This document shows positions 6,357 through 13,719 of a stretch of 16,143 bases of DNA, piece by piece. Below the pieces are notes generated by a model. The model ran no database searches. It was not told the origin of the DNA and saw nothing but the letters and a program-made list of their open reading frames with translations. Position 1 is the first letter of the stretch. Each line of letters opens with the position of its first letter. The stretch lies in contig DUCW01000070.1 in assembly GCA_012959595.1 (NCBI GenBank), positions 1 through 16,143 on the forward strand, read 5' to 3'. Origin of the DNA: Gemmatimonadota bacterium. GTDB taxonomy: Bacteria > Gemmatimonadota > Gemmatimonadetes > Longimicrobiales > Gaopeijiaceae. The position numbers and the translations under genes are program-made.

Positions 6357-8151
6357 ATCTTCCGATTACGTAGTCACTTTTGGCTGGGCTGACTCCCCCG
6401 TGCATGATGCCTGTGACGGGATCGATCATTATCATCTTGACGGCTCCAGCCCCTGATGTTGCTTGGCGGTAGGGTTGTTGAAGTGGCAATACTTCTACTT
6501 TGTGCCCTCGGCTTGCAAGGTTGTCTGCAACGTGATTTCCTAATTCCACAGGCATGGTTAACATCCCTCGTATTGTGCCTGGATAATTTGAAGCTGAAAA
6601 AGCTGAACTGGTTACTGTTGGAGACTCCACCGCCTGCTGCACATTGGCCCCAAATAGCACCACGGCCAGGAAGGATTGGAGCATAGCTTGTGGTTGATTG
6701 TCACCACCTGGAGTATTCCAAGCCAGATAGGGCTTGCCATCTTTTGTGGCTAGTGCAGGGTTGATGGTATGTCTGGTTCGTTTACCAGGTATCATTTCGT
6801 TGACATCACCATCCGTTAACGAATAGTAGGGCATGCGATTGTTAAGCACTATTCCAGTACCGTCGACATACATGCCACTGCCAAAGCTACCATTTACACT
6901 GTGGGTTACCGAAACCAAGTTACCGAATTGGTCTGAAATAGAGAAAGAGGAGGTTTCACCGTCGTTCTTGGTCCATGAATCCGGATAATCTACTTGGCTT
7001 ATGTCCGTCACATACTCCACGGAAGTCCCCTTTAATACTGCTTCTCCGTTGGTGGGGTCTCCAGGGGGTGGAGGTGCCATAGCTCGGTCCATCCGGATAA
7101 GGCGACTTCTGGTCTGAGCGTACTCTTTGGAAAGGAGTTCATCTACTGGTATCTCTACATATTTGGGATCAGAAATCCATTGGTTACGGTCGGCAAAAGC
7201 TAGCTTCATAGCTTCCGTGACAACGTGAAGATAGTCAGCACTGTTGTGACCCATGGCCCTTAGGTCATAGTTTTCAAGCAAATTGAGGGCCATTAACATC
7301 ACGATGCCTTGAGAATTTGGGGCACTTTGGTAAACCTCAAGGCCTTCATAGCTTGTTTTTATTGGATCTAGCAATTCTGGCTGGTACGCCGCTAAATCAC
7401 TGTAACGCAGGCGTCCCCCATTTTCTCGGTATATTTTGTCAAACTGCAATGCGAGGTCACCGCGATAAAATGCATCTGCCCCACCGCTCACGATTTTTTC
7501 CATGGAGCTAGCTAGGTCTTTCTGCAAGAAGAGTTCCCCAGCAGCGATGGGGCGACCGTCGGGCATCAAAACTTGGACTGAACTGGGATATTCACTGATT
7601 TTATCCGCGGCACGTTCGTGGTAGATGGAAGCCCAAAAATCTAAGGGGTGCCCGTCTCGGGCAGCCCGGATAGCGGGCTGCAGGACTTGTGAGTAACTCA
7701 TTGAACCAAAGGTGTTTAGGGCCAAGTCAAATCCACCGACGGCTCCAGGGACGTCCGTTGCATTGGGTCCGGAGTTGGAGATAGATCCCAACTCTCGGAA
7801 ATAGGATCGAGTGGCCAATTCGGGGGCTGGTCCGGTTCCATTAATAAACACGACTCGGTCGAGTTCTTTGACGTAAGCTAACATGAAAGCGTCTCCACCC
7901 ATTCCCGCTTGGTGCTGCTCGACGACCGTGGTCATATAGAAAACTGCAGCAGCAGCATCAAATGCGTTCCCGCCAGCTTCCAAGATCTCCCATCCCGCCA
8001 GTGCCTCAAGGGGATGTTCTGCTGCAACCATGCCATAGGTTCCCATGACAACTGGTCTCCAGAAGGTACGGTCCTGCGGTTCCTGGCTACTAAGCGAGGG
8101 AGTGTACAGGGACAAACATCCTAGTAAGGCAGTCAGTAAAGTGCGTTTCAT
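6355..8151 (-). CDS. Secreted gamma-glutamyltransferase-family Ntn hydrolase
   Basis: A 598-residue periplasmic enzyme. Residues 1-23 are a Sec signal peptide. The N-terminal half has the family start VAAEHPLEALAGWEILEAGG, then NAFDAAAA and GMGGDAFM. The small subunit should begin at the nucleophile T400 (ETSSFSISDQFGNLVSVTHS), after autoproteolysis of the E399-T400 bond; SFGSGMYVDGTGIVLNN and TPGGDNQPQ (480-488, oxyanion and glycine motif) follow as expected. Residues that hold the gamma-glutamyl group in E. coli GGT appear changed: its REMAP-type Arg reads NGTGPAP here, Asp433 aligns with Y442, and the Ser462-Ser463 pair aligns with H461-T462. Fold and self-processing are therefore well supported, but glutathione as substrate is doubtful; a GGT-like acylase is equally possible. 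Ribosome site weak (GGAA); start chosen from the signal peptide. Confidence 0.85.
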   Translation of the reverse strand: MKRTLLTALLGCLSLYTPSLSSQEPQDRTFWRPVVMGTYGMVAAEHPLEALAGWEILEAGGNAFDAAAAVFYMTTVVEQHQAGMGGDAFMLAYVKELDRVVFINGTGPAPELATRSYFRELGSISNSGPNATDVPGAVGGFDLALNTFGSMSYSQVLQPAIRAARDGHPLDFWASIYHERAADKISEYPSSVQVLMPDGRPIAAGELFLQKDLASSMEKIVSGGADAFYRGDLALQFDKIYRENGGRLRYSDLAAYQPELLDPIKTSYEGLEVYQSAPNSQGIVMLMALNLLENYDLRAMGHNSADYLHVVTEAMKLAFADRNQWISDPKYVEIPVDELLSKEYAQTRSRLIRMDRAMAPPPPGDPTNGEAVLKGTSVEYVTDISQVDYPDSWTKNDGETSSFSISDQFGNLVSVTHSVNGSFGSGMYVDGTGIVLNNRMPYYSLTDGDVNEMIPGKRTRHTINPALATKDGKPYLAWNTPGGDNQPQAMLQSFLAVVLFGANVQQAVESPTVTSSAFSASNYPGTIRGMLTMPVELGNHVADNLASRGHKVEVLPLQQPYRQATSGAGAVKMIMIDPVTGIMHGGVSPAKSDYVIGR

Positions 8152-8221
8152 AGTCTGAATTCCAGCTTGGCTGTGTGGGTGATGTTGTCGATGAACTTGA
8201 TCCTACAACTGAGAATGAGCT

Positions 8222-8241
8222 CTGACCATAGGCGTGGTCAG
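8222..8241. promoter_or_regulatory. Palindrome between the GGT-like gene and the small membrane gene
   Basis: CTGACCA (8222-8228) and TGGTCAG (8235-8241) form a perfect 7-bp dyad with a six-base centre, in the 222-bp divergent spacer about 70 bp upstream of the GGT-like start. It could be an operator or an mRNA leader hairpin. The rest of this spacer shows only the promoter candidate at 8303-8331. Confidence 0.35.
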
Positions 8242-8302
8242 GCTTTGGATGGGTAAGTTTGAATAGTGAAGAACCGAGACTTGTTTTCTCTGTAGGATTT
8301 TC

Positions 8303-8331
8303 TTGGTTTGCAGATCATTTCTGGCTATGAT
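8303..8331 (+). promoter_or_regulatory. Candidate sigma70-type promoter
   Basis: TTGGTT (8303-8308) and TATGAT (8326-8331) are spaced by 17 bp. The -10 matches five of six consensus bases and the -35 three of six. Transcription would start near 8338, giving a leader of about 36 bases before the small membrane gene. Confidence 0.35.
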
Positions 8332-8373
8332 TCTATGTTAATTAGTCTTTGAGCGAAGGAGCAAGAACTGGAA

Positions 8374-8673
8374 ATGGAAGACAGGCGAAGTATTTGGCTT
8401 CTAATCACTTTGGCGCTTGTTTTAGGTCTTCTGGCTTTTGTGTCTACCCCAACTATCTTGTTTATAGAGGGTGCTCGGGCAGCGGGTTTCGAGTACTGGT
8501 GTAGTAGCAATCAGTGGATACAGATGTTTCCTGACGTACCGCAGTTGGAGCTAGGCACTGCTAGGCATCCTGGGTGTCAACGAAACACTTCAGTCGCACT
8601 AGTTCGTTTTTTCCTGGTCTCCTTAACCGCTTTTTCCTTTGGGAAAGTTTTCCTTAAGCGAGTGGCCGGCTAG
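8374..8673 (+). CDS. Small two-helix membrane protein, unknown function
   Basis: A 99-residue protein I do not recognise. It has two hydrophobic helices (about 6-27 and 75-94) joined by a loop with two cysteines (in EYWCSSNQW and HPGCQRNT) that probably faces the periplasm and could form a disulfide; the C-terminus is basic (FLKRVAG). AAGGAG at 8356-8361 is 12 bases from the ATG, a long but usable spacing, and a promoter candidate lies upstream. It lies between two - strand genes. Its TAG stop shares the palindrome CTAG (8670-8673) with the TAG stop of the porin gene, so the two convergent ORFs overlap by the stop codons only. Good helices and a ribosome site support it as real, with moderate confidence. 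Confidence 0.55.
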   Translation: MEDRRSIWLLITLALVLGLLAFVSTPTILFIEGARAAGFEYWCSSNQWIQMFPDVPQLELGTARHPGCQRNTSVALVRFFLVSLTAFSFGKVFLKRVAG

Positions 8674-9767
8674 AAATGGAAGTAAGACTGAAATTTTAAG
8701 GAGAACTCGGTAGGTAGTGAAGTAAGTCCAGGATTCCAGGTGTCTATATTTACAGCGATCTTGTTGCGGCCAACAAAGTGGGTAACAAAGCCAAAGGTGC
8801 TCAGCATTCCACCAGCATTAGAGACATTCCTGTCAGGGTCACCCCAGCTGACTCGCACCAGAGGCTCGACGAATTCTACCAAAGCGTTGTTTGAGATAGA
8901 CTGCCTGTAAGCCAGGATAGCCTGGAAAGACCTAAATTTGCTAGGTTTTCCTTCGACATTTAGATTTTTCCAGTTATCACCGAAGATCATACCAGTTTTC
9001 ATGTGTACACCAGGGTTTCCATAGCCGCCCCATTCTAGGTCGGCTCCCCATGCAAACCCATTTCTGTTTTTGCTAACAACGGAGTTCAAATAATCGTGAA
9101 CGCTGAAATTGGGTGATAGGGTTAATTTGTCTGAAACAGGAAATCCCAAGCGTCCTGAAAAAGATTTGCCTCCCGAATTCTCTTTTTTGTTGGCACCGGA
9201 ACCGTTCGTGATAGCGAATGAGTAGTTCACGTTCTTCGTCCGCAGTGTACCATCGAATAGTACTCCAATATCACGGTCTGAGTACCCCAGGCTTTCTGTA
9301 AATCTACTGTAGGAGCAAAGATTTCCCGGACCCGAGCATGTACTAATTCCACGTATATCGCCGGCTCTCTCGATAACCAGAGTCTGTGTGGAGCTCGTCA
9401 ATTCGAAAATGTCAAAAGCTCGCTTGAATTGTCCTGATGTTACACGGAAAGATGGACTGAATGACAGCCTAAGATAAGCGTCTTTTAAAGAAATCTTCCC
9501 CCCGCCAAAATCGGGCTGGATTTTTCCCGAAACTAAATCGTTCACTTTAACTTCCGCAGAGAGACGAGTCCGGCGGAGAAGAAACTCTGATCCCATTTCA
9601 CCATCTACTGAGGTGGTGTTGAATTGGGTGTGGGTTCGTCCAGTGATGATAAGTTCTGAGGCTCGAGACTTCAGGTTGACTTGAGCCATTAGTGGAGAAA
9701 ACCCGAGGCCACAGAATACGTTACTGGCCAGCAGGAAGGTTCTCCAAGGAACTTTTTTTGTTAGCAT
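8670..9767 (-). CDS. OprP/OprO-like phosphate/anion porin
   Basis: A 365-residue outer-membrane beta-barrel. Residues 1-28 are a signal peptide (cleavage after PLMA). The mature start LIITGRTHTQFNTT, then FLLRRTRLSAEVKVNDLVSG, and KISLKDAYLRLSFSPSFRVT with GQFKRAFDIFELTSST are typical of the Porin_O_P family: a GR-start strand, the RRxR strand, a DAY strand and a GQxKxPF-like strand. Alternating amphipathic strands continue to a C-terminal Phe, the usual signal for the BAM assembly machine. C144 and C151 could close an extracellular loop. GAGGA precedes the ATG with proper spacing. Divergence from the pst operon over a shared control region supports inorganic phosphate as cargo, though OprO-type selectivity for polyphosphate or other anions cannot be excluded. 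Confidence 0.85.
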   Translation of the reverse strand: MLTKKVPWRTFLLASNVFCGLGFSPLMAQVNLKSRASELIITGRTHTQFNTTSVDGEMGSEFLLRRTRLSAEVKVNDLVSGKIQPDFGGGKISLKDAYLRLSFSPSFRVTSGQFKRAFDIFELTSSTQTLVIERAGDIRGISTCSGPGNLCSYSRFTESLGYSDRDIGVLFDGTLRTKNVNYSFAITNGSGANKKENSGGKSFSGRLGFPVSDKLTLSPNFSVHDYLNSVVSKNRNGFAWGADLEWGGYGNPGVHMKTGMIFGDNWKNLNVEGKPSKFRSFQAILAYRQSISNNALVEFVEPLVRVSWGDPDRNVSNAGGMLSTFGFVTHFVGRNKIAVNIDTWNPGLTSLPTEFSLKFQSYFHF

Positions 9768-9790
9768 TTCATTTTCCTCAATACCTGAAA

Positions 9791-9818
9791 GTTAATGTAT
9801 CGTATAGAGAAAGTATAG
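9791..9818 (-). promoter_or_regulatory. 11-bp-phased direct repeats upstream of the porin (Pho-box-like)
   Basis: Read on the - strand, CTATAC occurs twice exactly 11 bp apart (9813-9818 and 9802-9807), followed 11 bp on by the weaker ATTAAC (9791-9796). Eleven-bp phasing of direct repeats is the geometry of PhoB/PhoP-family sites. The hexamer differs from E. coli CTGTCA, so the binding protein is an inference. Confidence 0.45.
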
Positions 9819-9833
9819 CAGGTAGCAGAAGAT

Positions 9834-9920
9834 ATGGTTTGTGAAAAAAAGCACAATACTTAAATTAAAATGGAGTGTTGCTTTTCTGGTCTGTAGATTG
9901 TACCTTTTTTCACAAACTAT
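9834..9920. repeat. Long inverted repeat in the porin-pstS control region
   Basis: GTTTGTGAAAAAA (9837-9849) is the exact reverse complement of TTTTTTCACAAAC (9905-9917). The arms extend outward to 9834 and 9920 with 15 of 16 matches and are separated by 55 bp. Each arm contains TTCACA facing the nearer gene, so each promoter appears to have its own copy of one element. A cruciform or a looping operator is also possible. Confidence 0.6.
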
Positions 9921-9938
9921 TAATACACTATTGATTAT
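9917..9938 (+). promoter_or_regulatory. 11-bp-phased CTATT repeats and promoter candidate of pstS
   Basis: CTATT occurs at 9917-9921 and 9928-9932, 11 bp apart; the 11-base units 9914-9924 and 9925-9935 agree at 9 of 11 positions. TTCACA (9909-9914) and GATTAT (9933-9938), 18 bp apart, could act as -35 and -10. The start site would then be near 9945, giving a short leader before the ATG at 9958. Confidence 0.4.
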
Positions 9939-9957
9939 GAATGATTCAGAGAGAAAG

Positions 9958-10821
9958 ATGAGAAATAGATCCTTATTAGTAGTAGTGTTCTTGTTGGGTT
10001 GTGTTGGAAATACGGACAGACAGTTTATTCAGAATAAAGGGTCTGATACGCTGGTGAATGTCGCTCAGTCATGGTCTGAAAACTATGTAGGAGTGGATGG
10101 TAGTGTGGTTGTTGCAGTATCAGGAGGAGGATCGGGCACTGGTATTTCAGCGATGATCAATGGGACTGTGGATATCGCAAATTCTAGTCGGGCCATGAGA
10201 AGTGAAGAGAAGGAAGCTGCCCAGGCTAACGGAATAGATCCAGTTGAGCACACGGTTGGGTTCGATGCTTTGGCTATTTATCTGCATCTGAACAACCCCT
10301 TGAAAGCAGTCTCGTTTGCGCAGCTGGGTAGCATCTATGGAGACGGCGGAAATTTTGATAATTGGAGCCAGTTGGGTATTGAGGTGCCGGGTTGTTCTAG
10401 TGGAGAGATCGTTCGCGTGAGTCGGCAGAACAATTCTGGTACATATGCATATTTTCAAGAAGCAGTGCTGGGCGGAGGGAAAGATTTTCGGCTGGGATCT
10501 ATGGACATGAATGGATCGTCGGAGGTCGTGGATTTGGTCGCCAGCACTCCTTGTGGCATCGGCTATAGTGGACTAGCGTATGCTACAGAAGAAGTTTTTA
10601 TGCCGTGCGTGCGTGTCGATGAAGGAAGTGATTGTGTTCTTCCGTCTGTTGAAACTGCGATCGATGGGAGTTATCCGATTGCACGGCCCCTCTTTATGTA
10701 CACAGCTGGTCAGCCAGAAGGACAGGTTGGAGCTTACCTGGGTTGGATTTTGGGAGAAATGGGCCAGTGTATCTTGTTTGGAAAGGGATATGCACCGGTG
10801 ACGCCGGTAGTCTGCAGTTAG
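9958..10821 (+). CDS. pstS: Phosphate ABC transporter substrate-binding lipoprotein PstS
   Basis: PstS captures inorganic phosphate in the periplasm and delivers it to PstCA. I start it at the ATG at 9958 (287 residues), which gives a compact lipoprotein signal MRNRSLLVVVFLLGC with lipobox C15. The frame is open upstream to a GTG at 9841 and an ATG at 9937, but that part is AT-rich, holds the repeats of the control region and would bury the lipobox. Phosphate-binding loops are visible: NKGSDTL (26-32), VSGGGSGTG (54-62), VDIANSSR (71-78) and SRQNNSGT (155-162). GFDALAIYLHLNNPL and TPCGIGYSGLAYA are also family-typical. Six further cysteines (146, 199, 217, 226, 271, 286) could make three disulfides. 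It heads the operon, with phoU 14 bases downstream. Confidence 0.93.
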   Translation: MRNRSLLVVVFLLGCVGNTDRQFIQNKGSDTLVNVAQSWSENYVGVDGSVVVAVSGGGSGTGISAMINGTVDIANSSRAMRSEEKEAAQANGIDPVEHTVGFDALAIYLHLNNPLKAVSFAQLGSIYGDGGNFDNWSQLGIEVPGCSSGEIVRVSRQNNSGTYAYFQEAVLGGGKDFRLGSMDMNGSSEVVDLVASTPCGIGYSGLAYATEEVFMPCVRVDEGSDCVLPSVETAIDGSYPIARPLFMYTAGQPEGQVGAYLGWILGEMGQCILFGKGYAPVTPVVCS

Positions 10822-10835
10822 GAGAACTGTGAGAG

Positions 10836-11918
10836 ATGCAACACCAACATTATGCTGAACGTATTGAATCAGATCTGAAAGAAATCAGTGGACACATCGA
10901 TCGGGTTTCGGCTGAAATTTTGGATCAGATCGCAAAAGTCTTACACTCGTTCGTCCATAGGGACTTTGAAGGGGCTAACGAGGTCGTTTTAGGTGATCGC
11001 AGGATAAACCGGAAAATACAAATAATTGACGAACTGGTGCATGCGTTCGTAGTGAGGCATGCACCCAGTGGTAAACACCTGCGGTATGCCTCTGCCGTTC
11101 TGCGCCTTTCGGTAGCTCTGGAAAGGATAGGCGATTATGCTGGTGCTGTTGGGAGGCAGATTGTGAGGATTGAGTCAGCCCCTCCAGACCGGATTGTTAA
11201 GCAAATTGAAATGATCGCTCAGCAGGCACGTTATACCTTAGAAAAAGCAACCCAGGCTTTCCAACAGGGAGACGTGGAGAGTGCCAGAGAGACCTACTGG
11301 CACTCCGAAAGATCTGACCATGCTCTAGGTCTCGTATTCAATGAGGTGATGGAATTGGGCACTACGGCGGGCATTAGTGTGGTAGACGTTCTGGGTCTCA
11401 GTAGAGTGCTAATGCTTTTCAGGAGGATGGAAGAACAAGCGGAAAATCTTTCTGAGCAAACAGTCTTTGCGTTTTCTGGGGAACAACGAAAACCGCGAGT
11501 GTTTCGCATCCTTTTCTTAGACGAAAAGCATAATTTGGAAGCTCATGTGGCTGAAAAATATGCTAGCAAGGCGTTCCCAGAGAGTGGTGTTTATGAGAGT
11601 GCGGGATGGAACGTCGAAGAGGACAAGTATCTAGAGGAAGATCTGGTGTTTTTCATGGATGGTAAAGGCCTTGACCTCAGACATTCACGTTCGAAAACAT
11701 TGATTCCTATCTCGGGACTGTCTAATCACTTCCATGTTGTGGTCATCTTTTCGGGAGACGAGAGTGTGACTGACGAGTTTCTAGGAGACGTTCCTTTCAG
11801 GACGACAGTCCTGCACTGGAATCGATCCGACGTATCTGATATGGAGACCCTTTACCAGGAAGTCGCTGGCTCCGTCCAGAAGTTGTTGACAATTTTAGCT
11901 GGGACTGATGCTAAATAA
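10836..11918 (+). CDS. phoU: PhoU fused to a degenerate LMW-phosphatase/ArsC-like domain
   Basis: PhoU links the Pst transporter to the PhoR-type sensor kinase and represses the phosphate regulon when phosphate is plentiful. Residues 1-212 are two three-helix PhoU repeats: the first has LGDRRINRKIQIID (52-65) and ALERIGDYAG (94-103); the second (about 122-212) is weaker, with RRMEEQAENLSEQTV. Residues about 220-356 resemble the low-molecular-weight tyrosine phosphatase/arsenate reductase fold: VFRILFLDEKHNLEAHVAE, ESAGW, DGKGLDLRHSRSKTL, HVVVIFSG and LHWNRSD, in the family order. The CX5R phosphate loop is lost: by alignment the Cys is D229 and the Arg is E235, so it should be catalytically dead, perhaps a phosphate sensor or docking module. 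PhoU alone is about 220 residues. GGAG at 10821-10824 precedes the ATG; pstC overlaps its 3' end. Confidence 0.85.
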   Translation: MQHQHYAERIESDLKEISGHIDRVSAEILDQIAKVLHSFVHRDFEGANEVVLGDRRINRKIQIIDELVHAFVVRHAPSGKHLRYASAVLRLSVALERIGDYAGAVGRQIVRIESAPPDRIVKQIEMIAQQARYTLEKATQAFQQGDVESARETYWHSERSDHALGLVFNEVMELGTTAGISVVDVLGLSRVLMLFRRMEEQAENLSEQTVFAFSGEQRKPRVFRILFLDEKHNLEAHVAEKYASKAFPESGVYESAGWNVEEDKYLEEDLVFFMDGKGLDLRHSRSKTLIPISGLSNHFHVVVIFSGDESVTDEFLGDVPFRTTVLHWNRSDVSDMETLYQEVAGSVQKLLTILAGTDAK

Positions 11919-12849
11919 TTCAATGAACAGTGACAAGAAAGTGTTAGTTTGTCAGGATATGGATGTCAGAGACAGTGCATGGTATTGGGATAAGTTCTTC
12001 CAAATACTGATGCTCGTGTCAGGTGTGTCAGCGATCTTCTTAATTATTAGTATTTTCTTTTTTATCACCAAAGAAGGTTTTAGTTTTTTCTTTGAACCTT
12101 TCAGCTTTAGGGAATTCTTTCTCTCTTCAGTATGGAGACCTACCTCTCTCTCTAATCCCAGTTACGGGATATTGGCCCTGGTGATTGGAACAGCCAGTGT
12201 AACAGGCTTTGCGATGCTTTTAGCGGTACCCTTCTCACTTTGTGCTGCCATTTTTATCTCTGAATTTGCATCTGGTCGAGTCCGAGAGGTGTTGAAAGTT
12301 CTGGTTGAGCTTCTTGCCGCTATTCCATCAGTAGTCTGGGGGTTTATAGGGCTATCGATCATGAATCCGTTGATCATAGACTTGTTTGATGTTCCCGTGG
12401 GTTTGGGAATCCTAAATTCGGGAATCATTCTTGGCTTGATGGCAGCTCCAATCATGACAACCATTGCGGAAGATGCTCTCAAAGCTGTGCCCGATCATTA
12501 TAGGGAGGCGGCGGAAGCACTGGGTGCTACCAAGTGGCAGGTAACTTTTAGGGTAGTTTTACCAGCAGCAAAAAATGGACTTGTTGCAGCGATTTTGCTG
12601 GGCATAGGTAGGGGATTTGGAGAGACTATGGCGGTTCTCATGACCAGCGGTCACTCGATCAACTTACCAACGAGCCCGTTTGATTCAGTACGAGCACTAA
12701 CGGCGACAATCGCTGCAGAGTTAGGTGAAACTGCTGTTGGTTCCGATCATTACAGGGCCTTGTTCACTCTCGGAATACTTCTTTTTCTTGTCACCTTTGT
12801 AATTAACCTAACCGCAGACATAGTGGTTAAAGGCAATAAGAGGCACTAG
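11908..12849 (+). CDS. pstC: Phosphate ABC transporter permease PstC
   Basis: PstC is one of the two membrane subunits of the phosphate importer. The 313-residue protein has about six membrane helices, the first at 33-53, and a periplasmic segment at about 55-88. The cytoplasmic coupling helix is EAAEALGATKWQVTFRVVLP (200-219), the EAA loop that contacts the ATPase. GIGRGFGETMAV (232-243) contains the Arg (R235) and Glu (E239) that are important for transport in E. coli PstC. The ATG at 11908 overlaps phoU by 11 bases; a second in-frame ATG at 11923 just after the phoU stop is equally possible, as neither has a strong ribosome site. The next gene starts immediately after the stop. Confidence 0.94.
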   Translation: MLNNSMNSDKKVLVCQDMDVRDSAWYWDKFFQILMLVSGVSAIFLIISIFFFITKEGFSFFFEPFSFREFFLSSVWRPTSLSNPSYGILALVIGTASVTGFAMLLAVPFSLCAAIFISEFASGRVREVLKVLVELLAAIPSVVWGFIGLSIMNPLIIDLFDVPVGLGILNSGIILGLMAAPIMTTIAEDALKAVPDHYREAAEALGATKWQVTFRVVLPAAKNGLVAAILLGIGRGFGETMAVLMTSGHSINLPTSPFDSVRALTATIAAELGETAVGSDHYRALFTLGILLFLVTFVINLTADIVVKGNKRH

Positions 12850-13719
12850 ATGTTTGGGTCCACGCAGTTGAATCGACGGAATCACAGTGTACAGAAATTG
12901 GTGTCTATTCTGTTTGGGGTGGTGACCTGTCTATTGGTTGTACCCGTGTTAACCATTATGACCGTCTTAGTCTATAAAGGTGGTCCAAATATTTCCTTTG
13001 AATTTCTTTTCAGTGCTCCTACTAATGGAATGACTGCTGGTGGAATATTCCCTGCTCTCTTGGGCACGATTTGGCTGGTAGTTGTGGCACTGATCTTCTC
13101 GGTTCCCTTGGGTGTGGCAACAGCCGTATATCTCTCTGAATATGCTTCGGACACTTGGTTAACCCGCCTCATCAATTTAGCCATTATCAATTTGGCAGGG
13201 GTTCCCTCAATTGTGCATGCTTTATTTGGACTGGGAGCGTTTGTGATTTTTGCGGGATTCGGAACCAGTATATTGGCGGCGAGCCTCACCTTGGGGATTA
13301 TGACTCTACCCGTTGTGATCGTAGCGACGCGAGAGTCTTTGCAAGCGGTTCCTCCGGAATTTAGAATGGCTTGTTGGGGGATGGGTGCCACCAGGTGGCA
13401 GACGATCCGGAAGGTAGTTTTACCTAATGCGATGAGCGGAATTTTGACTGGAGTGATTCTCGAGGTTTCTAGGACTGCGGGGGAAACAGCACCGATTATG
13501 TTTACGGGAGCAGCATTTTTTCTGCCTTTCCTTCCACAGGGAATTCTGGACCAGACGATGGCAATGTCGCTGCATCTTTTCGTAGTCTCTACCCAGGTCC
13601 CTGGTGTGCCAGAAACGCTTCCTTATAGTGTGGCGTTGGTTTTAGTGTCAATGGTCTTGATTATGAATGCAGCCTCCATAGTTCTTCGGGCATATGTCAG
13701 AGGACAGAAGAAATGGTAG
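12850..13719 (+). CDS. pstA: Phosphate ABC transporter permease PstA
   Basis: PstA is the partner permease of PstC. The 289-residue protein has about six membrane helices, the first at 18-41. The EAA coupling loop is ACWGMGATRWQTIRKVVLP (174-192). SRTAGETAP (207-215) provides R208 and E212, corresponding to the conserved channel Arg and Glu of the family. Helices around VPLGVATAVYLSEYAS and VPSIVHALFGLGAF are typical. The ATG directly follows the pstC TAG with no gap, and AAGAGG (12838-12843) inside pstC is its ribosome site. It overlaps pstB1 by seven bases. Tight packing indicates a single transcript and balanced synthesis with PstC. Confidence 0.94.
   Translation: MFGSTQLNRRNHSVQKLVSILFGVVTCLLVVPVLTIMTVLVYKGGPNISFEFLFSAPTNGMTAGGIFPALLGTIWLVVVALIFSVPLGVATAVYLSEYASDTWLTRLINLAIINLAGVPSIVHALFGLGAFVIFAGFGTSILAASLTLGIMTLPVVIVATRESLQAVPPEFRMACWGMGATRWQTIRKVVLPNAMSGILTGVILEVSRTAGETAPIMFTGAAFFLPFLPQGILDQTMAMSLHLFVVSTQVPGVPETLPYSVALVLVSMVLIMNAASIVLRAYVRGQKKW

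Noticed and set aside
9841..9957. An upstream in-frame extension of pstS beginning with GTG at 9841.
   Set aside because: It is AT-rich, contains the inverted repeat and phased boxes, and would put the lipobox at residue 54, which no lipoprotein signal allows.
12972..13391. A 139-residue open frame antisense to pstA.
   Set aside because: pstA is certain from its EAA loop and conserved Arg/Glu; the antisense product is a composition artefact.
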